From NCBI RefSeq assembly GCF_006704125.1, contig NZ_VIGH01000005.1:361054-425053 (forward strand): a stretch of DNA of 64,000 nucleotides. The letters are read 5' to 3'. Below, in pieces: positions 37,855-47,054 of this stretch. Origin of the DNA: Rhodococcus spelaei. GTDB lineage: Bacteria; Actinomycetota; Actinomycetes; Mycobacteriales; Mycobacteriaceae. The number at the start of each line of letters is the position of its first letter. Position 1 is the stretch's first letter. The position numbers and the translations under genes are program-made. The notes beneath the pieces were generated by a model, which did no database searches, had not been told where the DNA came from, and saw nothing but the letters and a program-made list of their open reading frames with translations.

Positions 37855-38301
37855 TCAGGCCTCGAGCAGTAGCGTGACCGGGCCGTCGTTGACCGAGCTG
37901 ACCCGCATGTGGGCGCCGAAGTGGCCGGTCTCGACCGTGGCGCCGAGTCCGCGCAGCGCGTCGGCGAACGCGTCCACCAGTGGTTCCGCCGCCGCCCGGG
38001 GCGCGGCGGCGGACCAGGAGGGACGCCGGCTCTTGCGGGTGTCGGCGAGCAGGGTGAACTGGCTGACGACCAGGATCGGTGCGTCGAGATCGGCGGCGGA
38101 TCGCTCGCCGCCGCGCTCGGCGTCGTCGAGGATGCGCAGCTTCCAGACTTTCGCCGCCAGCGCCGCGGCGGTGGCCGGGTCGTCGTCGTGCCCGACGCCG
38201 AGCAGGACCAGCAGTCCGTGCCCCACGGGGTCGATGCGGGCGACGACCTTCTCGTCGATCTCGACGGAGGCGGAGGTCACCCGCTGGACGACTGCGCGCA
38301 C
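37855..38301 (-). CDS. dtd: D-aminoacyl-tRNA deacylase
   Basis: Hydrolyses D-aminoacyl-tRNAs and glycyl-tRNA-Ala mischarges, protecting translation. It has 148 residues from a GTG at 38301 ('[20 protein letters not shown]'), with AAAGGAC upstream. Both active-site motifs are seen: '[13 protein letters not shown]' and the Gly-cisPro loop '[11 protein letters not shown]' at the C-terminus. It is convergent with the aldo-keto reductase and divergent from infA. A D-amino-acid checkpoint is plausible in a strain with an epimerising NRPS, but dtd is widespread. Confidence 0.95.
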
Positions 38302-38330
38302 GTCTGACGTCCTTTCGTGACGGGCCGCAT

Positions 38331-38359
38331 TTGGCCTGGTGGGAGAACTCCGGTAAGCT
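38331..38359 (+). promoter_or_regulatory. Promoter of the infA (alpha) operon
   Basis: TTGGCC and TAAGCT are spaced by exactly 17 bases in the dtd-infA divergent gap, 139 bases before the infA ATG. Confidence 0.55.
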
Positions 38360-38498
38360 AGATCAACGGTGCGCCCTGCGTACCGGTCGTTTGCTGTTCT
38401 CGGAGGCCTCGGTCGCCCGAAGCGCTGCTCGCCCGGTTCTCTCACGCGCGTGCACCACCGTAACGGAGAACGATGCCCACCAACGGATCGCGGAGGAT

Positions 38499-38720
38499 AT
38501 GGCTAAGAAAGACGGGGCCATCGAGGTCGAGGGACGCGTAGTCGAACCGCTGCCCAATGCAATGTTTCGCATTGAGCTCGAGAACGGCCACAAGGTCCTC
38601 GCGCACATCAGCGGCAAGATGCGTCAGCACTACATTCGCATCCTGCCGGAAGACCGTGTCGTCGTAGAGCTGTCGCCCTACGACCTTTCTCGCGGTCGCA
38701 TCGTCTACCGGTACAAGTAA
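38499..38720 (+). CDS. infA: Translation initiation factor IF-1
   Basis: A 73-residue OB-fold factor that occupies the ribosomal A site during initiation. It starts at ATG 38499 behind GGAGG. The sequence '[20 protein letters not shown]' and '[20 protein letters not shown]' is a full-length IF-1. The longer open frame upstream has no family support. It is the first gene of the alpha operon. Confidence 0.98.
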
Positions 38721-38797
38721 CGAACTTCCCGGACCACACCTGGTCTGGGAGACCCATGTCCACCCCCGGTGGGCGACACACAGGAGATTAGACAGAC

Positions 38798-38911
38798 GTG
38801 AAGGTTCAGCCGAGCGTCAAGAAGATCTGCGAAAAGTGCAAGGTGATCCGTCGTAACGGTCGGGTCATGGTGATCTGCGACAACCTGCGTCACAAGCAGC
38901 GTCAGGGCTAG
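38798..38911 (+). CDS. rpmJ: 50S ribosomal protein L36, zinc-binding type
   Basis: A 37-residue L36 from a GTG at 38798, with CAGGAGA ten bases upstream. '[20 protein letters not shown]' then '[14 protein letters not shown]' shows the C-x2-C-x12-C-x4-H zinc ligands of the C+ type. It lies between infA and rpsM as in other bacteria. Confidence 0.97.
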   Translation: MKVQPSVKKICEKCKVIRRNGRVMVICDNLRHKQRQG

Positions 38912-39153
38912 ATCACAGCTTTTCGGATCGGCTTGGCAACAAGCAAAAGAAGACCTTCCAGCACCAGCCGACACCCACGGCCACCGGAATTTCGAGTCCA
39001 CCGGACTTCGAGTCCATCGGCAGGCGTTGGTCTACCCCCGGCACGGAGGCCGGGGCCCCACTGAGTTAGTTGAAAGACGTATCCGGAGTCTGACTTCGGA
39101 TGGCACAGGGGATGGACTGGGAGCAGACCTCCGCACACCGATAGGAATGCCAC

Positions 39154-39528
39154 ATGGCACGTCTCGCAGGTGTTGATCTTCCTCGCGAAAAGCGCATGGA
39201 GATCGCACTGACCTACATCTACGGCGTCGGCCGTACCCGCTCCAAGGAGATCCTGGCAGCGACGGGTGTCAACCCGGACCTGCGCAGCAAGGACCTCACG
39301 GACGAGGACCTGACCAAGCTCCGCGAGTACATCGAGGAGTCCCTCAAGGTCGAGGGTGACCTCCGCCGCGAGGTGCAGGCCGACATCCGTCGCAAGATCG
39401 AGATCGGCTGCTACCAGGGCCTGCGCCACCGTCGTGGTCTGCCCGTGCGTGGACAGCGCACCAAGACCAACGCGCGTACCCGCAAGGGCCCGAAGCGCAC
39501 CATTGCCGGCAAGAAGAAGGCGAAGTAA
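39154..39528 (+). CDS. rpsM: 30S ribosomal protein S13
   Basis: S13 of the 30S head, contacting P-site tRNA and L5. It has 124 residues: '[20 protein letters not shown]' and the C-terminal '[19 protein letters not shown]'. The 242-base gap before it holds no gene; a short G-U-containing hairpin near 39081-39101 is the only structure noticed. The stop overlaps rpsK (TAATG). Confidence 0.98.
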   Translation: MARLAGVDLPREKRMEIALTYIYGVGRTRSKEILAATGVNPDLRSKDLTDEDLTKLREYIEESLKVEGDLRREVQADIRRKIEIGCYQGLRHRRGLPVRGQRTKTNARTRKGPKRTIAGKKKAK

Positions 39529-39938
39529 TGCCCCCTAAGTCACGCACCGGTCCGAAGAAGACCCAGAAGGCTCGTCGCAGGGACAAGAAGAACGTCCCGC
39601 ACGGCGCCGCTCACATCAAGAGCACCTTCAACAACACCATCGTGTCCATCACGGACCCGGCCGGAAACGTCATCTCGTGGGCGTCCTCGGGACACGTGGG
39701 CTTCAAGGGTTCGCGTAAGTCGACCCCGTTCGCCGCTCAGCTGGCCGCCGAGAACGCTGCCCGCAAGGCGCAGGAGCACGGCGTGAAGAAGGTCGACGTC
39801 TTCGTCAAGGGCCCCGGCTCGGGCCGCGAGACCGCGATCCGTTCCCTCCAGGCCGCTGGCCTCGAGGTCGGCACCATCTCCGATGTCACCCCCCAGCCGC
39901 ACAACGGCTGCCGTCCGCCCAAGCGGCGTCGGGTCTAG
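39528..39938 (+). CDS. rpsK: 30S ribosomal protein S11
   Basis: S11 of the platform, near the mRNA exit site. It has 136 residues with a basic N-terminus. '[20 protein letters not shown]' and '[20 protein letters not shown]' at the C-terminus are diagnostic. Translation is coupled to rpsM. Confidence 0.99.
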   Translation: MPPKSRTGPKKTQKARRRDKKNVPHGAAHIKSTFNNTIVSITDPAGNVISWASSGHVGFKGSRKSTPFAAQLAAENAARKAQEHGVKKVDVFVKGPGSGRETAIRSLQAAGLEVGTISDVTPQPHNGCRPPKRRRV

Positions 39939-39960
39939 CGGGAAGGATAGGTAGAAGAAA

Positions 39961-40566
39961 ATGGCACGTTATACCGGCCCCATCACCCGCAAGTCGCGTC
40001 GTCTGCGCGTCGACCTCGTTGGAGGCGACCAGGCGTTCGAGCGTCGCCCCTACCCGCCGGGCCAGCACGGCCGCGCGCGGATCAAGGAGAGCGAGTACCT
40101 GCTCCAGCTGCAGGAGAAGCAGAAGGCTCGCTTCACCTACGGCGTCATGGAGAAGCAGTTCGTCCGCTACTACAAGGAAGCGGTGCGTCGCCCGGGCAAG
40201 ACCGGCGAGAACCTGCTCCGCATCCTCGAGACCCGTCTCGACAACGTCGTGTACCGCGCCGGTCTGGCTCGTACCCGTCGTCAGGCTCGTCAGCTCGTGA
40301 GCCACGGTCACCTTCTCGTGAACAACAAGAAGGTCGACATCCCCAGCTACCGCGTCTCCCAGTACGACATCATCGATGTCAAGGAGAAGTCGCTGAGCAC
40401 GCTGCCGTTCCAGGTTGCCCGCGAGACCGTCGGCGACCGTCCGGTTCCGGCGTGGCTCCAGGTCGTCCCGGGTCGCCTTCGCGTCCTGGTTCACCAGGAG
40501 CCCGAGCGCGCGCAGATCGACGTGCCGCTGCAGGAGCAGCTGATCGTGGAGCTGTACTCGAAGTAA
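39961..40566 (+). CDS. rpsD: 30S ribosomal protein S4
   Basis: S4 starts 30S assembly and in E. coli represses its own operon. It has 201 residues. '[20 protein letters not shown]' is the cysteine-free actinobacterial N-terminus. The S4 RNA-binding domain '[20 protein letters not shown]' is intact. It is followed by a strong hairpin before rpoA. Confidence 0.98.
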   Translation: MARYTGPITRKSRRLRVDLVGGDQAFERRPYPPGQHGRARIKESEYLLQLQEKQKARFTYGVMEKQFVRYYKEAVRRPGKTGENLLRILETRLDNVVYRAGLARTRRQARQLVSHGHLLVNNKKVDIPSYRVSQYDIIDVKEKSLSTLPFQVARETVGDRPVPAWLQVVPGRLRVLVHQEPERAQIDVPLQEQLIVELYSK

Positions 40567-40578
40567 TGCCTTTCGACT

Positions 40579-40620
40579 CGTGCGCCTTTCCGATGGCTCC
40601 GGCCACCGGAAAGGCGCACG
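40579..40620 (+). terminator. Strong hairpin between rpsD and rpoA
   Basis: A perfect 14-bp stem (CGTGCGCCTTTCCG and its complement) with a 14-base loop and no T tract. It could be a partial terminator, an attenuator or an RNA-processing site that separates the level of rpoA from the upstream ribosomal genes. Confidence 0.6.
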
Positions 40621-40681
40621 GGTGCCGAAGGCGCCATCCATCTGGGCGTCAAATAGCGGACGTCCGTACAGGAGGAAAACA

Positions 40682-41746
40682 ATGCTCATTTCTCAGCGAC
40701 CCACGCTGACCGAAGAGGTCATCGCTGACAACCGCTCGAAGTTCGTCATCGAGCCCCTTGAGCCCGGCTTCGGGTACACCCTCGGCAACTCGCTTCGCCG
40801 CACCCTGCTGTCGTCGATCCCCGGCGCTGCTGTCACCAGCATCCGCATCGACGGCGTCCTGCACGAGTTCACCACCGTTCCCGGCGTGAAGGAAGATGTC
40901 ACCGACATCATCCTGAACCTCAAGGGTCTGGTCGTGAGCTCCGAAGAGGACGAGCCCGTCACCATGTACGTCCGCAAGCAGGGCCCCGGCGCCGTGACTG
41001 CAGGCGACATCGTGCCCCCGGCCGGCGTCACGGTGAACAACCCGGATCTGCACATCGCCACCCTGAACGACAAGGGCAAGCTGGAGATCGAGCTCGTCGT
41101 CGAGCGCGGTCGCGGCTACGTCCCCGCCGTCCAGAACAAGGCGTCCGGCGCCGAGATCGGCCGGATCCCGGTCGACTCGATCTACTCGCCGGTGCTCAAG
41201 GTCACCTACAAGGTGGAGGCCACCCGCGTCGAGCAGCGCACCGACTTCGATCGGCTCGTGCTGGACGTGGAGACCAAGAACTCCATCACCGCTCGGGACG
41301 CGCTCGCTTCGGCGGGCAAGACCCTGGTTGAGCTCTTCGGCCTCGCCCGTGAGCTGAACGTCGAAGCAGAAGGCATCGAGATCGGACCCTCGCCCGCCGA
41401 GGCCGATCACATCGCGTCCTTCGGGCTGCCGATCGAGGATCTGGACCTGACGGTCCGGTCCTACAACTGCCTCAAGCGCGAGGGTGTGCACACCGTCGGC
41501 GAGCTGGTTGGTCGCACCGAGTCCGATCTGCTGGACATCCGCAACTTCGGTCAGAAGTCCATCGACGAGGTGAAGGTCAAGCTGCATTCGCTCGGCCTGG
41601 CACTGAAGGACAGCCCGGCTTCGTTCGACCCCACCACCGTTGCCGGCTACGACGCCGCCACCGGAACGTGGAGCGACACCGACGCCGGCGCCTTCAGCGA
41701 CACCGAGGGCAACGACCAGGACTACGCCGAGACCGAACAGCTGTAG
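40682..41746 (+). CDS. rpoA: DNA-directed RNA polymerase subunit alpha
   Basis: The alpha subunit, which dimerises to nucleate RNA polymerase. It has 354 residues from ATG 40682, five bases after AGGAGG. The N-terminal domain includes '[20 protein letters not shown]', and the C-terminal domain (from about residue 245) has '[20 protein letters not shown]', the UP-element and activator contact surface. An acidic Asp/Ala-rich tail ends the protein, as in other actinobacteria. Upstream in-frame starts lie in the hairpin region and lack family support. Confidence 0.99.
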   Translation: MLISQRPTLTEEVIADNRSKFVIEPLEPGFGYTLGNSLRRTLLSSIPGAAVTSIRIDGVLHEFTTVPGVKEDVTDIILNLKGLVVSSEEDEPVTMYVRKQGPGAVTAGDIVPPAGVTVNNPDLHIATLNDKGKLEIELVVERGRGYVPAVQNKASGAEIGRIPVDSIYSPVLKVTYKVEATRVEQRTDFDRLVLDVETKNSITARDALASAGKTLVELFGLARELNVEAEGIEIGPSPAEADHIASFGLPIEDLDLTVRSYNCLKREGVHTVGELVGRTESDLLDIRNFGQKSIDEVKVKLHSLGLALKDSPASFDPTTVAGYDAATGTWSDTDAGAFSDTEGNDQDYAETEQL

Positions 41747-41780
41747 ACCAGCTCACTGGGTCCTTACTAGGAGATTCATC

Positions 41781-42326
41781 ATGCCCAAGCCCAAGAAGGG
41801 TGCCCGCTTCGGCGGGTCGGCTTCGCACCAGAAGGCGATCTTCGCCAACCTGGCCACCGCGCTCTTCGAGCACGGTCGCATCACCACCACCGAGGCCAAG
41901 GCGAAGGCCCTGCGGCCCTACGCCGAGAAGCTCGTCACGCACGCGAAGGCCGGTACCCTGGCCCACCGTCGTGAGGTGCTCAAGGTCATCCGCAACAAGG
42001 ATGTCGTGCACACCCTGTTCGCGGAGATCGGTCCGTTCTACGCGGAGCGCAACGGCGGCTACACCCGCATCATCAAGACCGTCCCCCGCAAGGGTGACAA
42101 CGCTCCGATGGCGATCATCGAGCTCGTCAAGGAGCAGACCGTCACCTCCGAGGCCGACCGCGCGCGTCGCGTGAAGGCTTCGCAGGAGGCTCCGGCCGAG
42201 AACGTCGTGGAGGCCGTCGAGGCCGAGGCGACCGAGGCCGAGGTCGAGAACGCCGAGGCAGTCGTGGAGGGTCTCGAGGACGAGACCGCCACTGCCGCCG
42301 ACGCGGACGAGGCCAAGAAGGACTAA
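41781..42326 (+). CDS. rplQ: 50S ribosomal protein L17
   Basis: L17, near the tunnel exit. It has 181 residues from ATG 41781 behind AGGAG. '[20 protein letters not shown]' and '[20 protein letters not shown]' are diagnostic. The last ~60 residues form a very acidic Glu/Ala/Val-rich tail ('[20 protein letters not shown]'), longer than the E. coli protein but usual in actinobacteria. Confidence 0.98.
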   Translation: MPKPKKGARFGGSASHQKAIFANLATALFEHGRITTTEAKAKALRPYAEKLVTHAKAGTLAHRREVLKVIRNKDVVHTLFAEIGPFYAERNGGYTRIIKTVPRKGDNAPMAIIELVKEQTVTSEADRARRVKASQEAPAENVVEAVEAEATEAEVENAEAVVEGLEDETATAADADEAKKD

Positions 42327-42328
42327 CG

Positions 42329-43270
42329 CTGAACGCGTCAGAACCTCGCAACGAACCCGCCGCCCCTCACCGGGACGGCGGGTTCGTTCGCTTTCGACTG
42401 GACATCACCTACGACGGCACCGACTTCTCCGGTTGGGCCCGCCAGCCCGGACTGCGCACGGTCTGCGGGGTGCTCGAGGAATCGATCTCGACGGTCCTGC
42501 GGGAGCCGGTGACGTTGACAGTCGCCGGCCGCACCGACGCCGGGGTGCACGCCTCCGGCCAGGTCGCGCACATGGACGTGTCCGCCGCGGCCGCGCCCGA
42601 CGAACCGCAGCGCCTGGTACGCCGGCTCGCGCGTTTCCTGCCGCCGGACGTGCGGGTCAAGGCGGTCACCGCGGTGCCTGCGGAGTTCGACGCCCGCTTC
42701 TCCGCGATCCGCAGGCACTACGAGTACCGGATCACCACCGCACGCTACGGCGCCGAACCGTTGCGAGCGCGCGACACCGTCTCGGTGCCCAAGGATCTGG
42801 ACCTCGACGCCATGCGGGCGGCGTCGGCAGGCCTGATCGGTTTGCACGACTTCGCGGCGTTCTGCCGTCGCAAGGAGGGCGCGACGACGATCCGCGAACT
42901 GCAGCGTTTCGACTGGGCTCGTTCCGATGATCGCCCCGCAGGCTCCGCTCGGGCCGATGCTCGCTCCGCAGGCTCCGCTCGGGCGGCCGAGGGCGACATC
43001 GTCACCGCCTACGTGAGCGCCGACGCATTCTGCTGGTCGATGGTCCGCAGTTTGGTCGGCGCGATGATCGCGGTGGGGGAGGGTCGGCGTACGCCGGAGT
43101 GGACGGTCGCCCTGTTGCAGGAGCGCGAGCGGTCGAGTGCGGTTCTCGTTGCGCCCGCGCACGGACTGAGCCTGGTCCGCGTCGACTACCCGGCCGACGC
43201 GGACCTCGCCGCGCGCAATGCCGCCACGCGCGAGGTCCGATCGGTTCCCGGCGGCTGCTGCGGCGACTGA
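42329..43270 (+). CDS. truA: tRNA pseudouridine(38-40) synthase TruA, start codon anomalous
   Basis: Makes pseudouridine at tRNA positions 38-40. '[20 protein letters not shown]' (N-terminal motif), '[20 protein letters not shown]' (catalytic Asp in GRTDAGVH) and '[20 protein letters not shown]' are present. Homology-like sequence begins before the first ATG/GTG/TTG in frame (GTG 42470), which would delete the conserved YDGT motif. The frame is open back into rplQ with no standard start. I therefore propose a CTG at 42329 (or CTG 42398). A 13-bp hairpin overlaps this region. An in-frame 30-bp tandem repeat adds an Ala/Arg/Ser loop before the C-terminal motif. It is convergent with the acyl-CoA dehydrogenase, six bases apart. 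Confidence 0.85.
   Translation: MNASEPRNEPAAPHRDGGFVRFRLDITYDGTDFSGWARQPGLRTVCGVLEESISTVLREPVTLTVAGRTDAGVHASGQVAHMDVSAAAAPDEPQRLVRRLARFLPPDVRVKAVTAVPAEFDARFSAIRRHYEYRITTARYGAEPLRARDTVSVPKDLDLDAMRAASAGLIGLHDFAAFCRRKEGATTIRELQRFDWARSDDRPAGSARADARSAGSARAAEGDIVTAYVSADAFCWSMVRSLVGAMIAVGEGRRTPEWTVALLQERERSSAVLVAPAHGLSLVRVDYPADADLAARNAATREVRSVPGGCCGD
42350..42388 (+). terminator. Hairpin downstream of rplQ, overlapping the 5' end of truA
   Basis: A perfect 13-bp stem (AACGAACCCGCCG and its complement) with a 13-base loop, 23 bases after the rplQ stop and followed by CGCTTTCG. It looks like an alpha-operon terminator, yet lies inside the open truA frame. Confidence 0.65.
42926..42985 (+). repeat. 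Two 30-bp tandem repeats inside truA
   Basis: Two adjacent units, 42926-42955 and 42956-42985, share the core CCGCAGGCTCCGCTCGGGC and differ at four positions (GATGAT/GATGCT, CGCCC/CGCTC, last base). They encode a repeated Asp-Arg/Ala-Xaa-Ala-Gly-Ser-Ala-Arg-Ala unit in a loop of TruA and keep the frame. Confidence 0.85.
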
Positions 43271-43276
43271 GCCGGG

Positions 43277-44419
43277 TCAGCCCGCGAGGGAGCGCGCGAT
43301 AACCAGGCGCTGAATCTGGTTGGTGCCCTCGAAGATCTGGGTGATCTTGGCCTCGCGCATGTACCGCTCGACGGGGAAGTCCTGGGTGTAGCCGTAGCCG
43401 CCGAACACCTGCACCGCGTCGGTGGTCACCTTCATCGCGGCGTCGGTCGCGACGAGTTTCGCGACGCTCGCCTGACGCGAGTACGCCAGTCCCGCATCCC
43501 GGCGTCGGGCGGCATCCAGGTAGGTCGCGCGCGCGGAGTCCACCGCGGCAGCCATGTCGGCGAGCAGGAATCCGAGGCCCTGGTGGTCGATGATCCGTTT
43601 GCCGAAGGCCTTGCGCTCCTTGGCATATGCGACAGCATCGTCGAGCGCGCCCTGGGCCAGCCCGACCGCGACGGCGGCGATGCCGAGCCGGCCGGAGTCC
43701 AGTGCGCTGAAGGCGATCGGGAGTCCCTGGCCCGGCGCGCCGATCATTCGGTCCTGCTCGACGAATGCGTCGTCGTAGTGCGCGGACGTGGTCGGGACCG
43801 CCCGCAGCCCCATCTTCTCCTCCGGCTTGCCGAAGCTCAAACCCTCGGTCGTACCGTCGACCAGGAAGCAGGAGATGCCCCGCGAACCGTCATCGCTGGT
43901 CCGCGCGAACAGGGTGTAGAAATCGGCGCGACCGCCGTTGGTGATCCATGCCTTCGAGCCGTTGATCCGGTATCCGCCCTCGGTCTCGGTGGCCTTGCAG
44001 ATCAGCGCGGCGGCGTCCGAACCGGCCTGGGGTTCGGAGAGGCTGTAGGCGCCGATCTTCGTGCCGCTCAACATGTCCGGCAACCACCGCGCCTGCTGCT
44101 CGGCGGTGCCCCTGGTTGCGAGTGCGTAGCACGAGAGGCTGTGCACGCTGGTCGCGACCGCAACGGCCGCCCAGCGGGCTGCGAGTTCCTCGAGCACCTG
44201 CAGGTAGACCTCGTATGGCTGACCGCCGCCGCCGAACTCCTCGGGGTACGGCAGGCTCAGCAGTCCGGCCCGACCGAGTGCGGGAAACACTCCCTCGGGG
44301 AAGGTCTCGGTCTTCTCGTGCTCGTCGACCTTCGGTGCGAGCACCTTGTCTGCGACGTCGCGGGTCAGGTCGATGAGGTCGTGGGCTTCCTGGCTGGGAA
44401 GCAGGCGTTCGACGGGCAC
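43277..44419 (-). CDS. Acyl-CoA dehydrogenase
   Basis: A flavin-dependent acyl-CoA dehydrogenase, 380 residues, catalysing alpha-beta desaturation of a CoA thioester. Family signatures are visible: 'GAYSLSEPQAGSDAAAL' and 'INGSKAWITNGGRADFYTLF' (FAD/substrate region), 'YAKERKAFGKRIIDHQGLGF' and 'QVFGGYGYTQDFPVERYMRE'. The C-terminal 'AKITQIFEGTNQIQRLVIAR' contains the Glu (in EGT) used as catalytic base in short-chain-type enzymes. Substrate is uncertain. It is divergent from a TetR regulator across a 57-base gap with a palindrome, so probably regulated by it. Confidence 0.95.
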   Translation of the reverse strand: MPVERLLPSQEAHDLIDLTRDVADKVLAPKVDEHEKTETFPEGVFPALGRAGLLSLPYPEEFGGGGQPYEVYLQVLEELAARWAAVAVATSVHSLSCYALATRGTAEQQARWLPDMLSGTKIGAYSLSEPQAGSDAAALICKATETEGGYRINGSKAWITNGGRADFYTLFARTSDDGSRGISCFLVDGTTEGLSFGKPEEKMGLRAVPTTSAHYDDAFVEQDRMIGAPGQGLPIAFSALDSGRLGIAAVAVGLAQGALDDAVAYAKERKAFGKRIIDHQGLGFLLADMAAAVDSARATYLDAARRRDAGLAYSRQASVAKLVATDAAMKVTTDAVQVFGGYGYTQDFPVERYMREAKITQIFEGTNQIQRLVIARSLAG

Positions 44420-44455
44420 GGTGTACTCCTCGGAGAGAAACGGTACGGAAATCGA

Positions 44456-44465
44456 TACTGCAGTA
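44456..44465. promoter_or_regulatory. Palindrome in the acyl-CoA dehydrogenase/TetR gap, candidate operator
   Basis: TACTGCAGTA is a perfect 10-base palindrome 12 bases before the TetR ATG and 37 bases before the dehydrogenase start. It overlaps TACAGT, a possible -10 element placed so that the tetR transcript would be nearly leaderless; no Shine-Dalgarno sequence precedes that ATG. Confidence 0.5.
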
Positions 44466-44476
44466 CAGTTTTGCGT

Positions 44477-45052
44477 ATGGCAACCCAGGCCCGTGGCGCT
44501 GCTCGTCGCGCACAGCTTCTCGACCAGCTCGTCGCGCTGCTACTTGCGGAGGGCTTTGCGCACTTCACGCTCGACGCCCTGGCCGGCAGGCTGCACTGTT
44601 CGAAGTCGACCCTGTACACGCTCGCGGACAGCAAGGAACGGTTGGTGCGCGTCGCGACCGTGCACTTCTTTCGCCGTGCCACCGAGCGGGTGGAGGAGCG
44701 ACTTGCAAGCGCCGTCGGTGCCCGGGCGGGCATCGGTGCGTACCTCGAGGCGGTCGGCGAACAGCTGCGACCGGCTTCCATCCAGTTCATGGAGGACCTC
44801 GCCGCCAACGTGGTGGTCCGCGAGGTCTACGAACGGAACACCCGGTTCGCCGCCCGCCGGGTCCAGGAACTCGTCACCGGGGGCGTGCGTGCCGGTGAAT
44901 TCCGGGAGGTGCACGCGGAGTTCGTCGCCGACGTGGTCACCTCGACGATGGTGCGGATCCAGCGTCGGCGGGTCGCCGAGGCCACCGGGCTCGATGATGC
45001 CCAGGCGTACGCGGAGCTGGCGACGCTCGTGACCAACGGTCTTACCGTTTGA
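44477..45052 (+). CDS. TetR/AcrR-family transcriptional regulator
   Basis: A 191-residue repressor. The N-terminal helix-turn-helix reads 'LLAEGFAHFTLDALAGRLHC' then 'SKSTLYTLADSKERLVRVA', which is the TetR pattern. The C-terminal ligand domain ('YLEAVGEQLRPASIQFMEDL') has no obvious closest subfamily by eye. The divergent acyl-CoA dehydrogenase and the palindrome between them suggest local control by an acyl-CoA-type ligand. This is an inference. The ATG at 44477 lacks a ribosome site. Confidence 0.92.
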   Translation: MATQARGAARRAQLLDQLVALLLAEGFAHFTLDALAGRLHCSKSTLYTLADSKERLVRVATVHFFRRATERVEERLASAVGARAGIGAYLEAVGEQLRPASIQFMEDLAANVVVREVYERNTRFAARRVQELVTGGVRAGEFREVHAEFVADVVTSTMVRIQRRRVAEATGLDDAQAYAELATLVTNGLTV

Positions 45053-45236
45053 CACAAGACACGCCGAGCGACGCGCCGAGGGATGTGAACTGCGGAAACG
45101 ATTCTGGACAGTTGTACAGTTGATTACGCAATTTTGGTCACGAAGCGGCTACACGTTAGCTAAAGTGACGTAACTTTCGCACGTATTGCCACCTGCAGGT
45201 CGGTACGAGTGCGGCCAGGGCAGATGGAGGGTGTGT

Positions 45237-46976
45237 ATGTCTCGTCCGGTGATTCGCCGTGTCACGGCGGCGGTGAGTGCCGCGGCTGTGGTGGCGCTCG
45301 GTCTCGGGGTCGGCGGTGGTGTCGCGTCGGCGGCGCAGACGTCGGCGACCGTGACGGCCACGAATATCGTGGCGACGAAGGCGTTGCTGGGGACGGGGTC
45401 GGTGCATCCCGGGGATGTGGTGACGTATCGGACCAGTTTCTCGGTGAACAGTGCGATCGATCGGTACCTGAACAAGATCACCGATGTTCATCCGGCGGGG
45501 TTCACCTATGTGCCGGGTAGCGCGAAGGTGTCGACGTCGTCGGTGACGCCGTCGGTCGACGATGCGAACAACAAGGTGTCGGTGTCGAATTCGGCGAGTG
45601 CGTGGATGCTGTCGAAGACCGTCGGCCGGACGGTGTCGTTCGAGGTGTCGTACAAGGTTCCGGACAACGCGCCGGCGGGGACGTTCGACAGCGGTTTGAC
45701 GTTCGACGTGAACACGTTCGGTTCGACTCAGACTTTCAACCCGATCGGTGTGACTGTCGACGTCCTGGCTCCGGCGGCGACGACCACGACGTTGACGGTG
45801 CAGGCGACGGCGACGACCGGTCAGGCCGTGGATCTGACGGCGTCGGTGTCGCCGTCGACCGCGGGTGGCACTGTGCAGTTCAAGGACGGCGCCACGGATA
45901 TCGGTTCGCCGGTGACGGTGGTCGGTGGCAGCGCAACGCTGTCGCAGTCGTTTGCGACCGCGGGCGCGCATTCGATCACGGCGGTCTATTCGGGCGGCAC
46001 GGGGTTTGCGGGTTCGACGTCGGCAGCGTCGACGGTGAACGTGTCCGCTCCTGATGTGGCGACGACGACTCAGCTGACGGTTCCGTCGACTGCGGTGACG
46101 GGTCAGCCCGTTGATCTGAAGGCCGTGGTGTCTCCGGTTCCTTCGGGTGGGTCGGTGCAGTTCAAGGACGGCGCCGCGAATATCGGTGGCCCGGTGAACC
46201 TGACCAACGGTGTTGCCACGTTGTCGCAGGCATTCACGAGCGCCGGTGCCAAGAGCGTCACGGCGGTGTTCTCGGGCATTGCCGGATTTACCGGGTCGAC
46301 CTCTCAGGCCTCGACGGTCACGGTCTCCAACCCCGCGCCGAACGACGTTGCGACGACCACGGCTGTCGCGGCGCCGGGTTCGGCGAAGGTCGGTGTGGCG
46401 GTTGATCTGTCGGCGACGGTGTCGCCGGCGACGGCGGCGGGCACGGTGCAGTTCAGGGACGGCGGCTCGAACATCGGTGGTCCGGTGACCGTGACCAATG
46501 GTGTTGCGACGCTGTCGCAGACCTTCACCGCTGCGGGTGCGCACTCCGTCACCGCGGTGTTCTCGGGTGCCGCCGGGTTCCTCGGTTCCACGTCGCAGGC
46601 GTCGACGGTGACGGTGTCGGAGGCGTTGCCGTCCGATGTGGCGACCTCGACCGTGTTGACCGCTCCCGCGTCGGCGACTGCTGGTGTGGCCGTGGATCTG
46701 AAGGCTGCGGTCTCGCCTGCGACTGCGGGTGGCACGGTGCAGTTCAAGGACGGTGACACCCCGATCGGTGCTCCGGTGAACGTGACCAATGGTCAGGCGA
46801 CGTTGTCGTACCCGTTCACCGCGACGGGTTCGCGCAACATCACGGCGGTGTACTCGGGTGCAGCCGGCTTCACGGGGTCGACGTCGGCCAAGTCCGTCGT
46901 CGAGGTCGCGGCGGCACCGGGTGGAGGTACCGGCGGTGGCACCGGCTCGCTCGGGTCGCTCTTCGGCTCGTCCTGA
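45237..46976 (+). CDS. Secreted Ig-like repeat protein, paralogue 1 (four Ig repeats)
   Basis: A 579-residue exported protein. ATG 45237 follows ATGGAGG. A Sec signal peptide (basic 'SRPVIRR', hydrophobic core 'AAVVALGLGVGGGVASA', likely cleavage after ASA) is followed by an ~135-residue DUF11-like head domain ('GDVVTYRTSFSV', 'DVHPAGFTYVPGSAKV'). Four Ig-like repeats of ~93 residues follow, each with 'GGTVQFKDG' and 'ITAVYSG-GF-GSTS' signatures (Big_3_5 type). A Gly/Thr linker and 'GSLGSLFGSS' end the protein. It has no LPXTG motif and no C-terminal membrane anchor. It is probably a surface or secreted adhesin-like protein, with function unknown. It is the first of three tandem paralogues. 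Confidence 0.9.
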   Translation: MSRPVIRRVTAAVSAAAVVALGLGVGGGVASAAQTSATVTATNIVATKALLGTGSVHPGDVVTYRTSFSVNSAIDRYLNKITDVHPAGFTYVPGSAKVSTSSVTPSVDDANNKVSVSNSASAWMLSKTVGRTVSFEVSYKVPDNAPAGTFDSGLTFDVNTFGSTQTFNPIGVTVDVLAPAATTTTLTVQATATTGQAVDLTASVSPSTAGGTVQFKDGATDIGSPVTVVGGSATLSQSFATAGAHSITAVYSGGTGFAGSTSAASTVNVSAPDVATTTQLTVPSTAVTGQPVDLKAVVSPVPSGGSVQFKDGAANIGGPVNLTNGVATLSQAFTSAGAKSVTAVFSGIAGFTGSTSQASTVTVSNPAPNDVATTTAVAAPGSAKVGVAVDLSATVSPATAAGTVQFRDGGSNIGGPVTVTNGVATLSQTFTAAGAHSVTAVFSGAAGFLGSTSQASTVTVSEALPSDVATSTVLTAPASATAGVAVDLKAAVSPATAGGTVQFKDGDTPIGAPVNVTNGQATLSYPFTATGSRNITAVYSGAAGFTGSTSAKSVVEVAAAPGGGTGGGTGSLGSLFGSS

Positions 46977-47054
46977 TTTGTGAGCACGTGAGGTGTGGGG
47001 GCCGATCGTGCGTAATGCTCAGATGATCTTTCTCGGAACCAATGGAGGGTGTGT

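Noticed and set aside
42470..43270. GTG 42470 as the truA start
   Set aside because: It would remove the conserved YDGTDFSGW motif that is present in the same frame just upstream.
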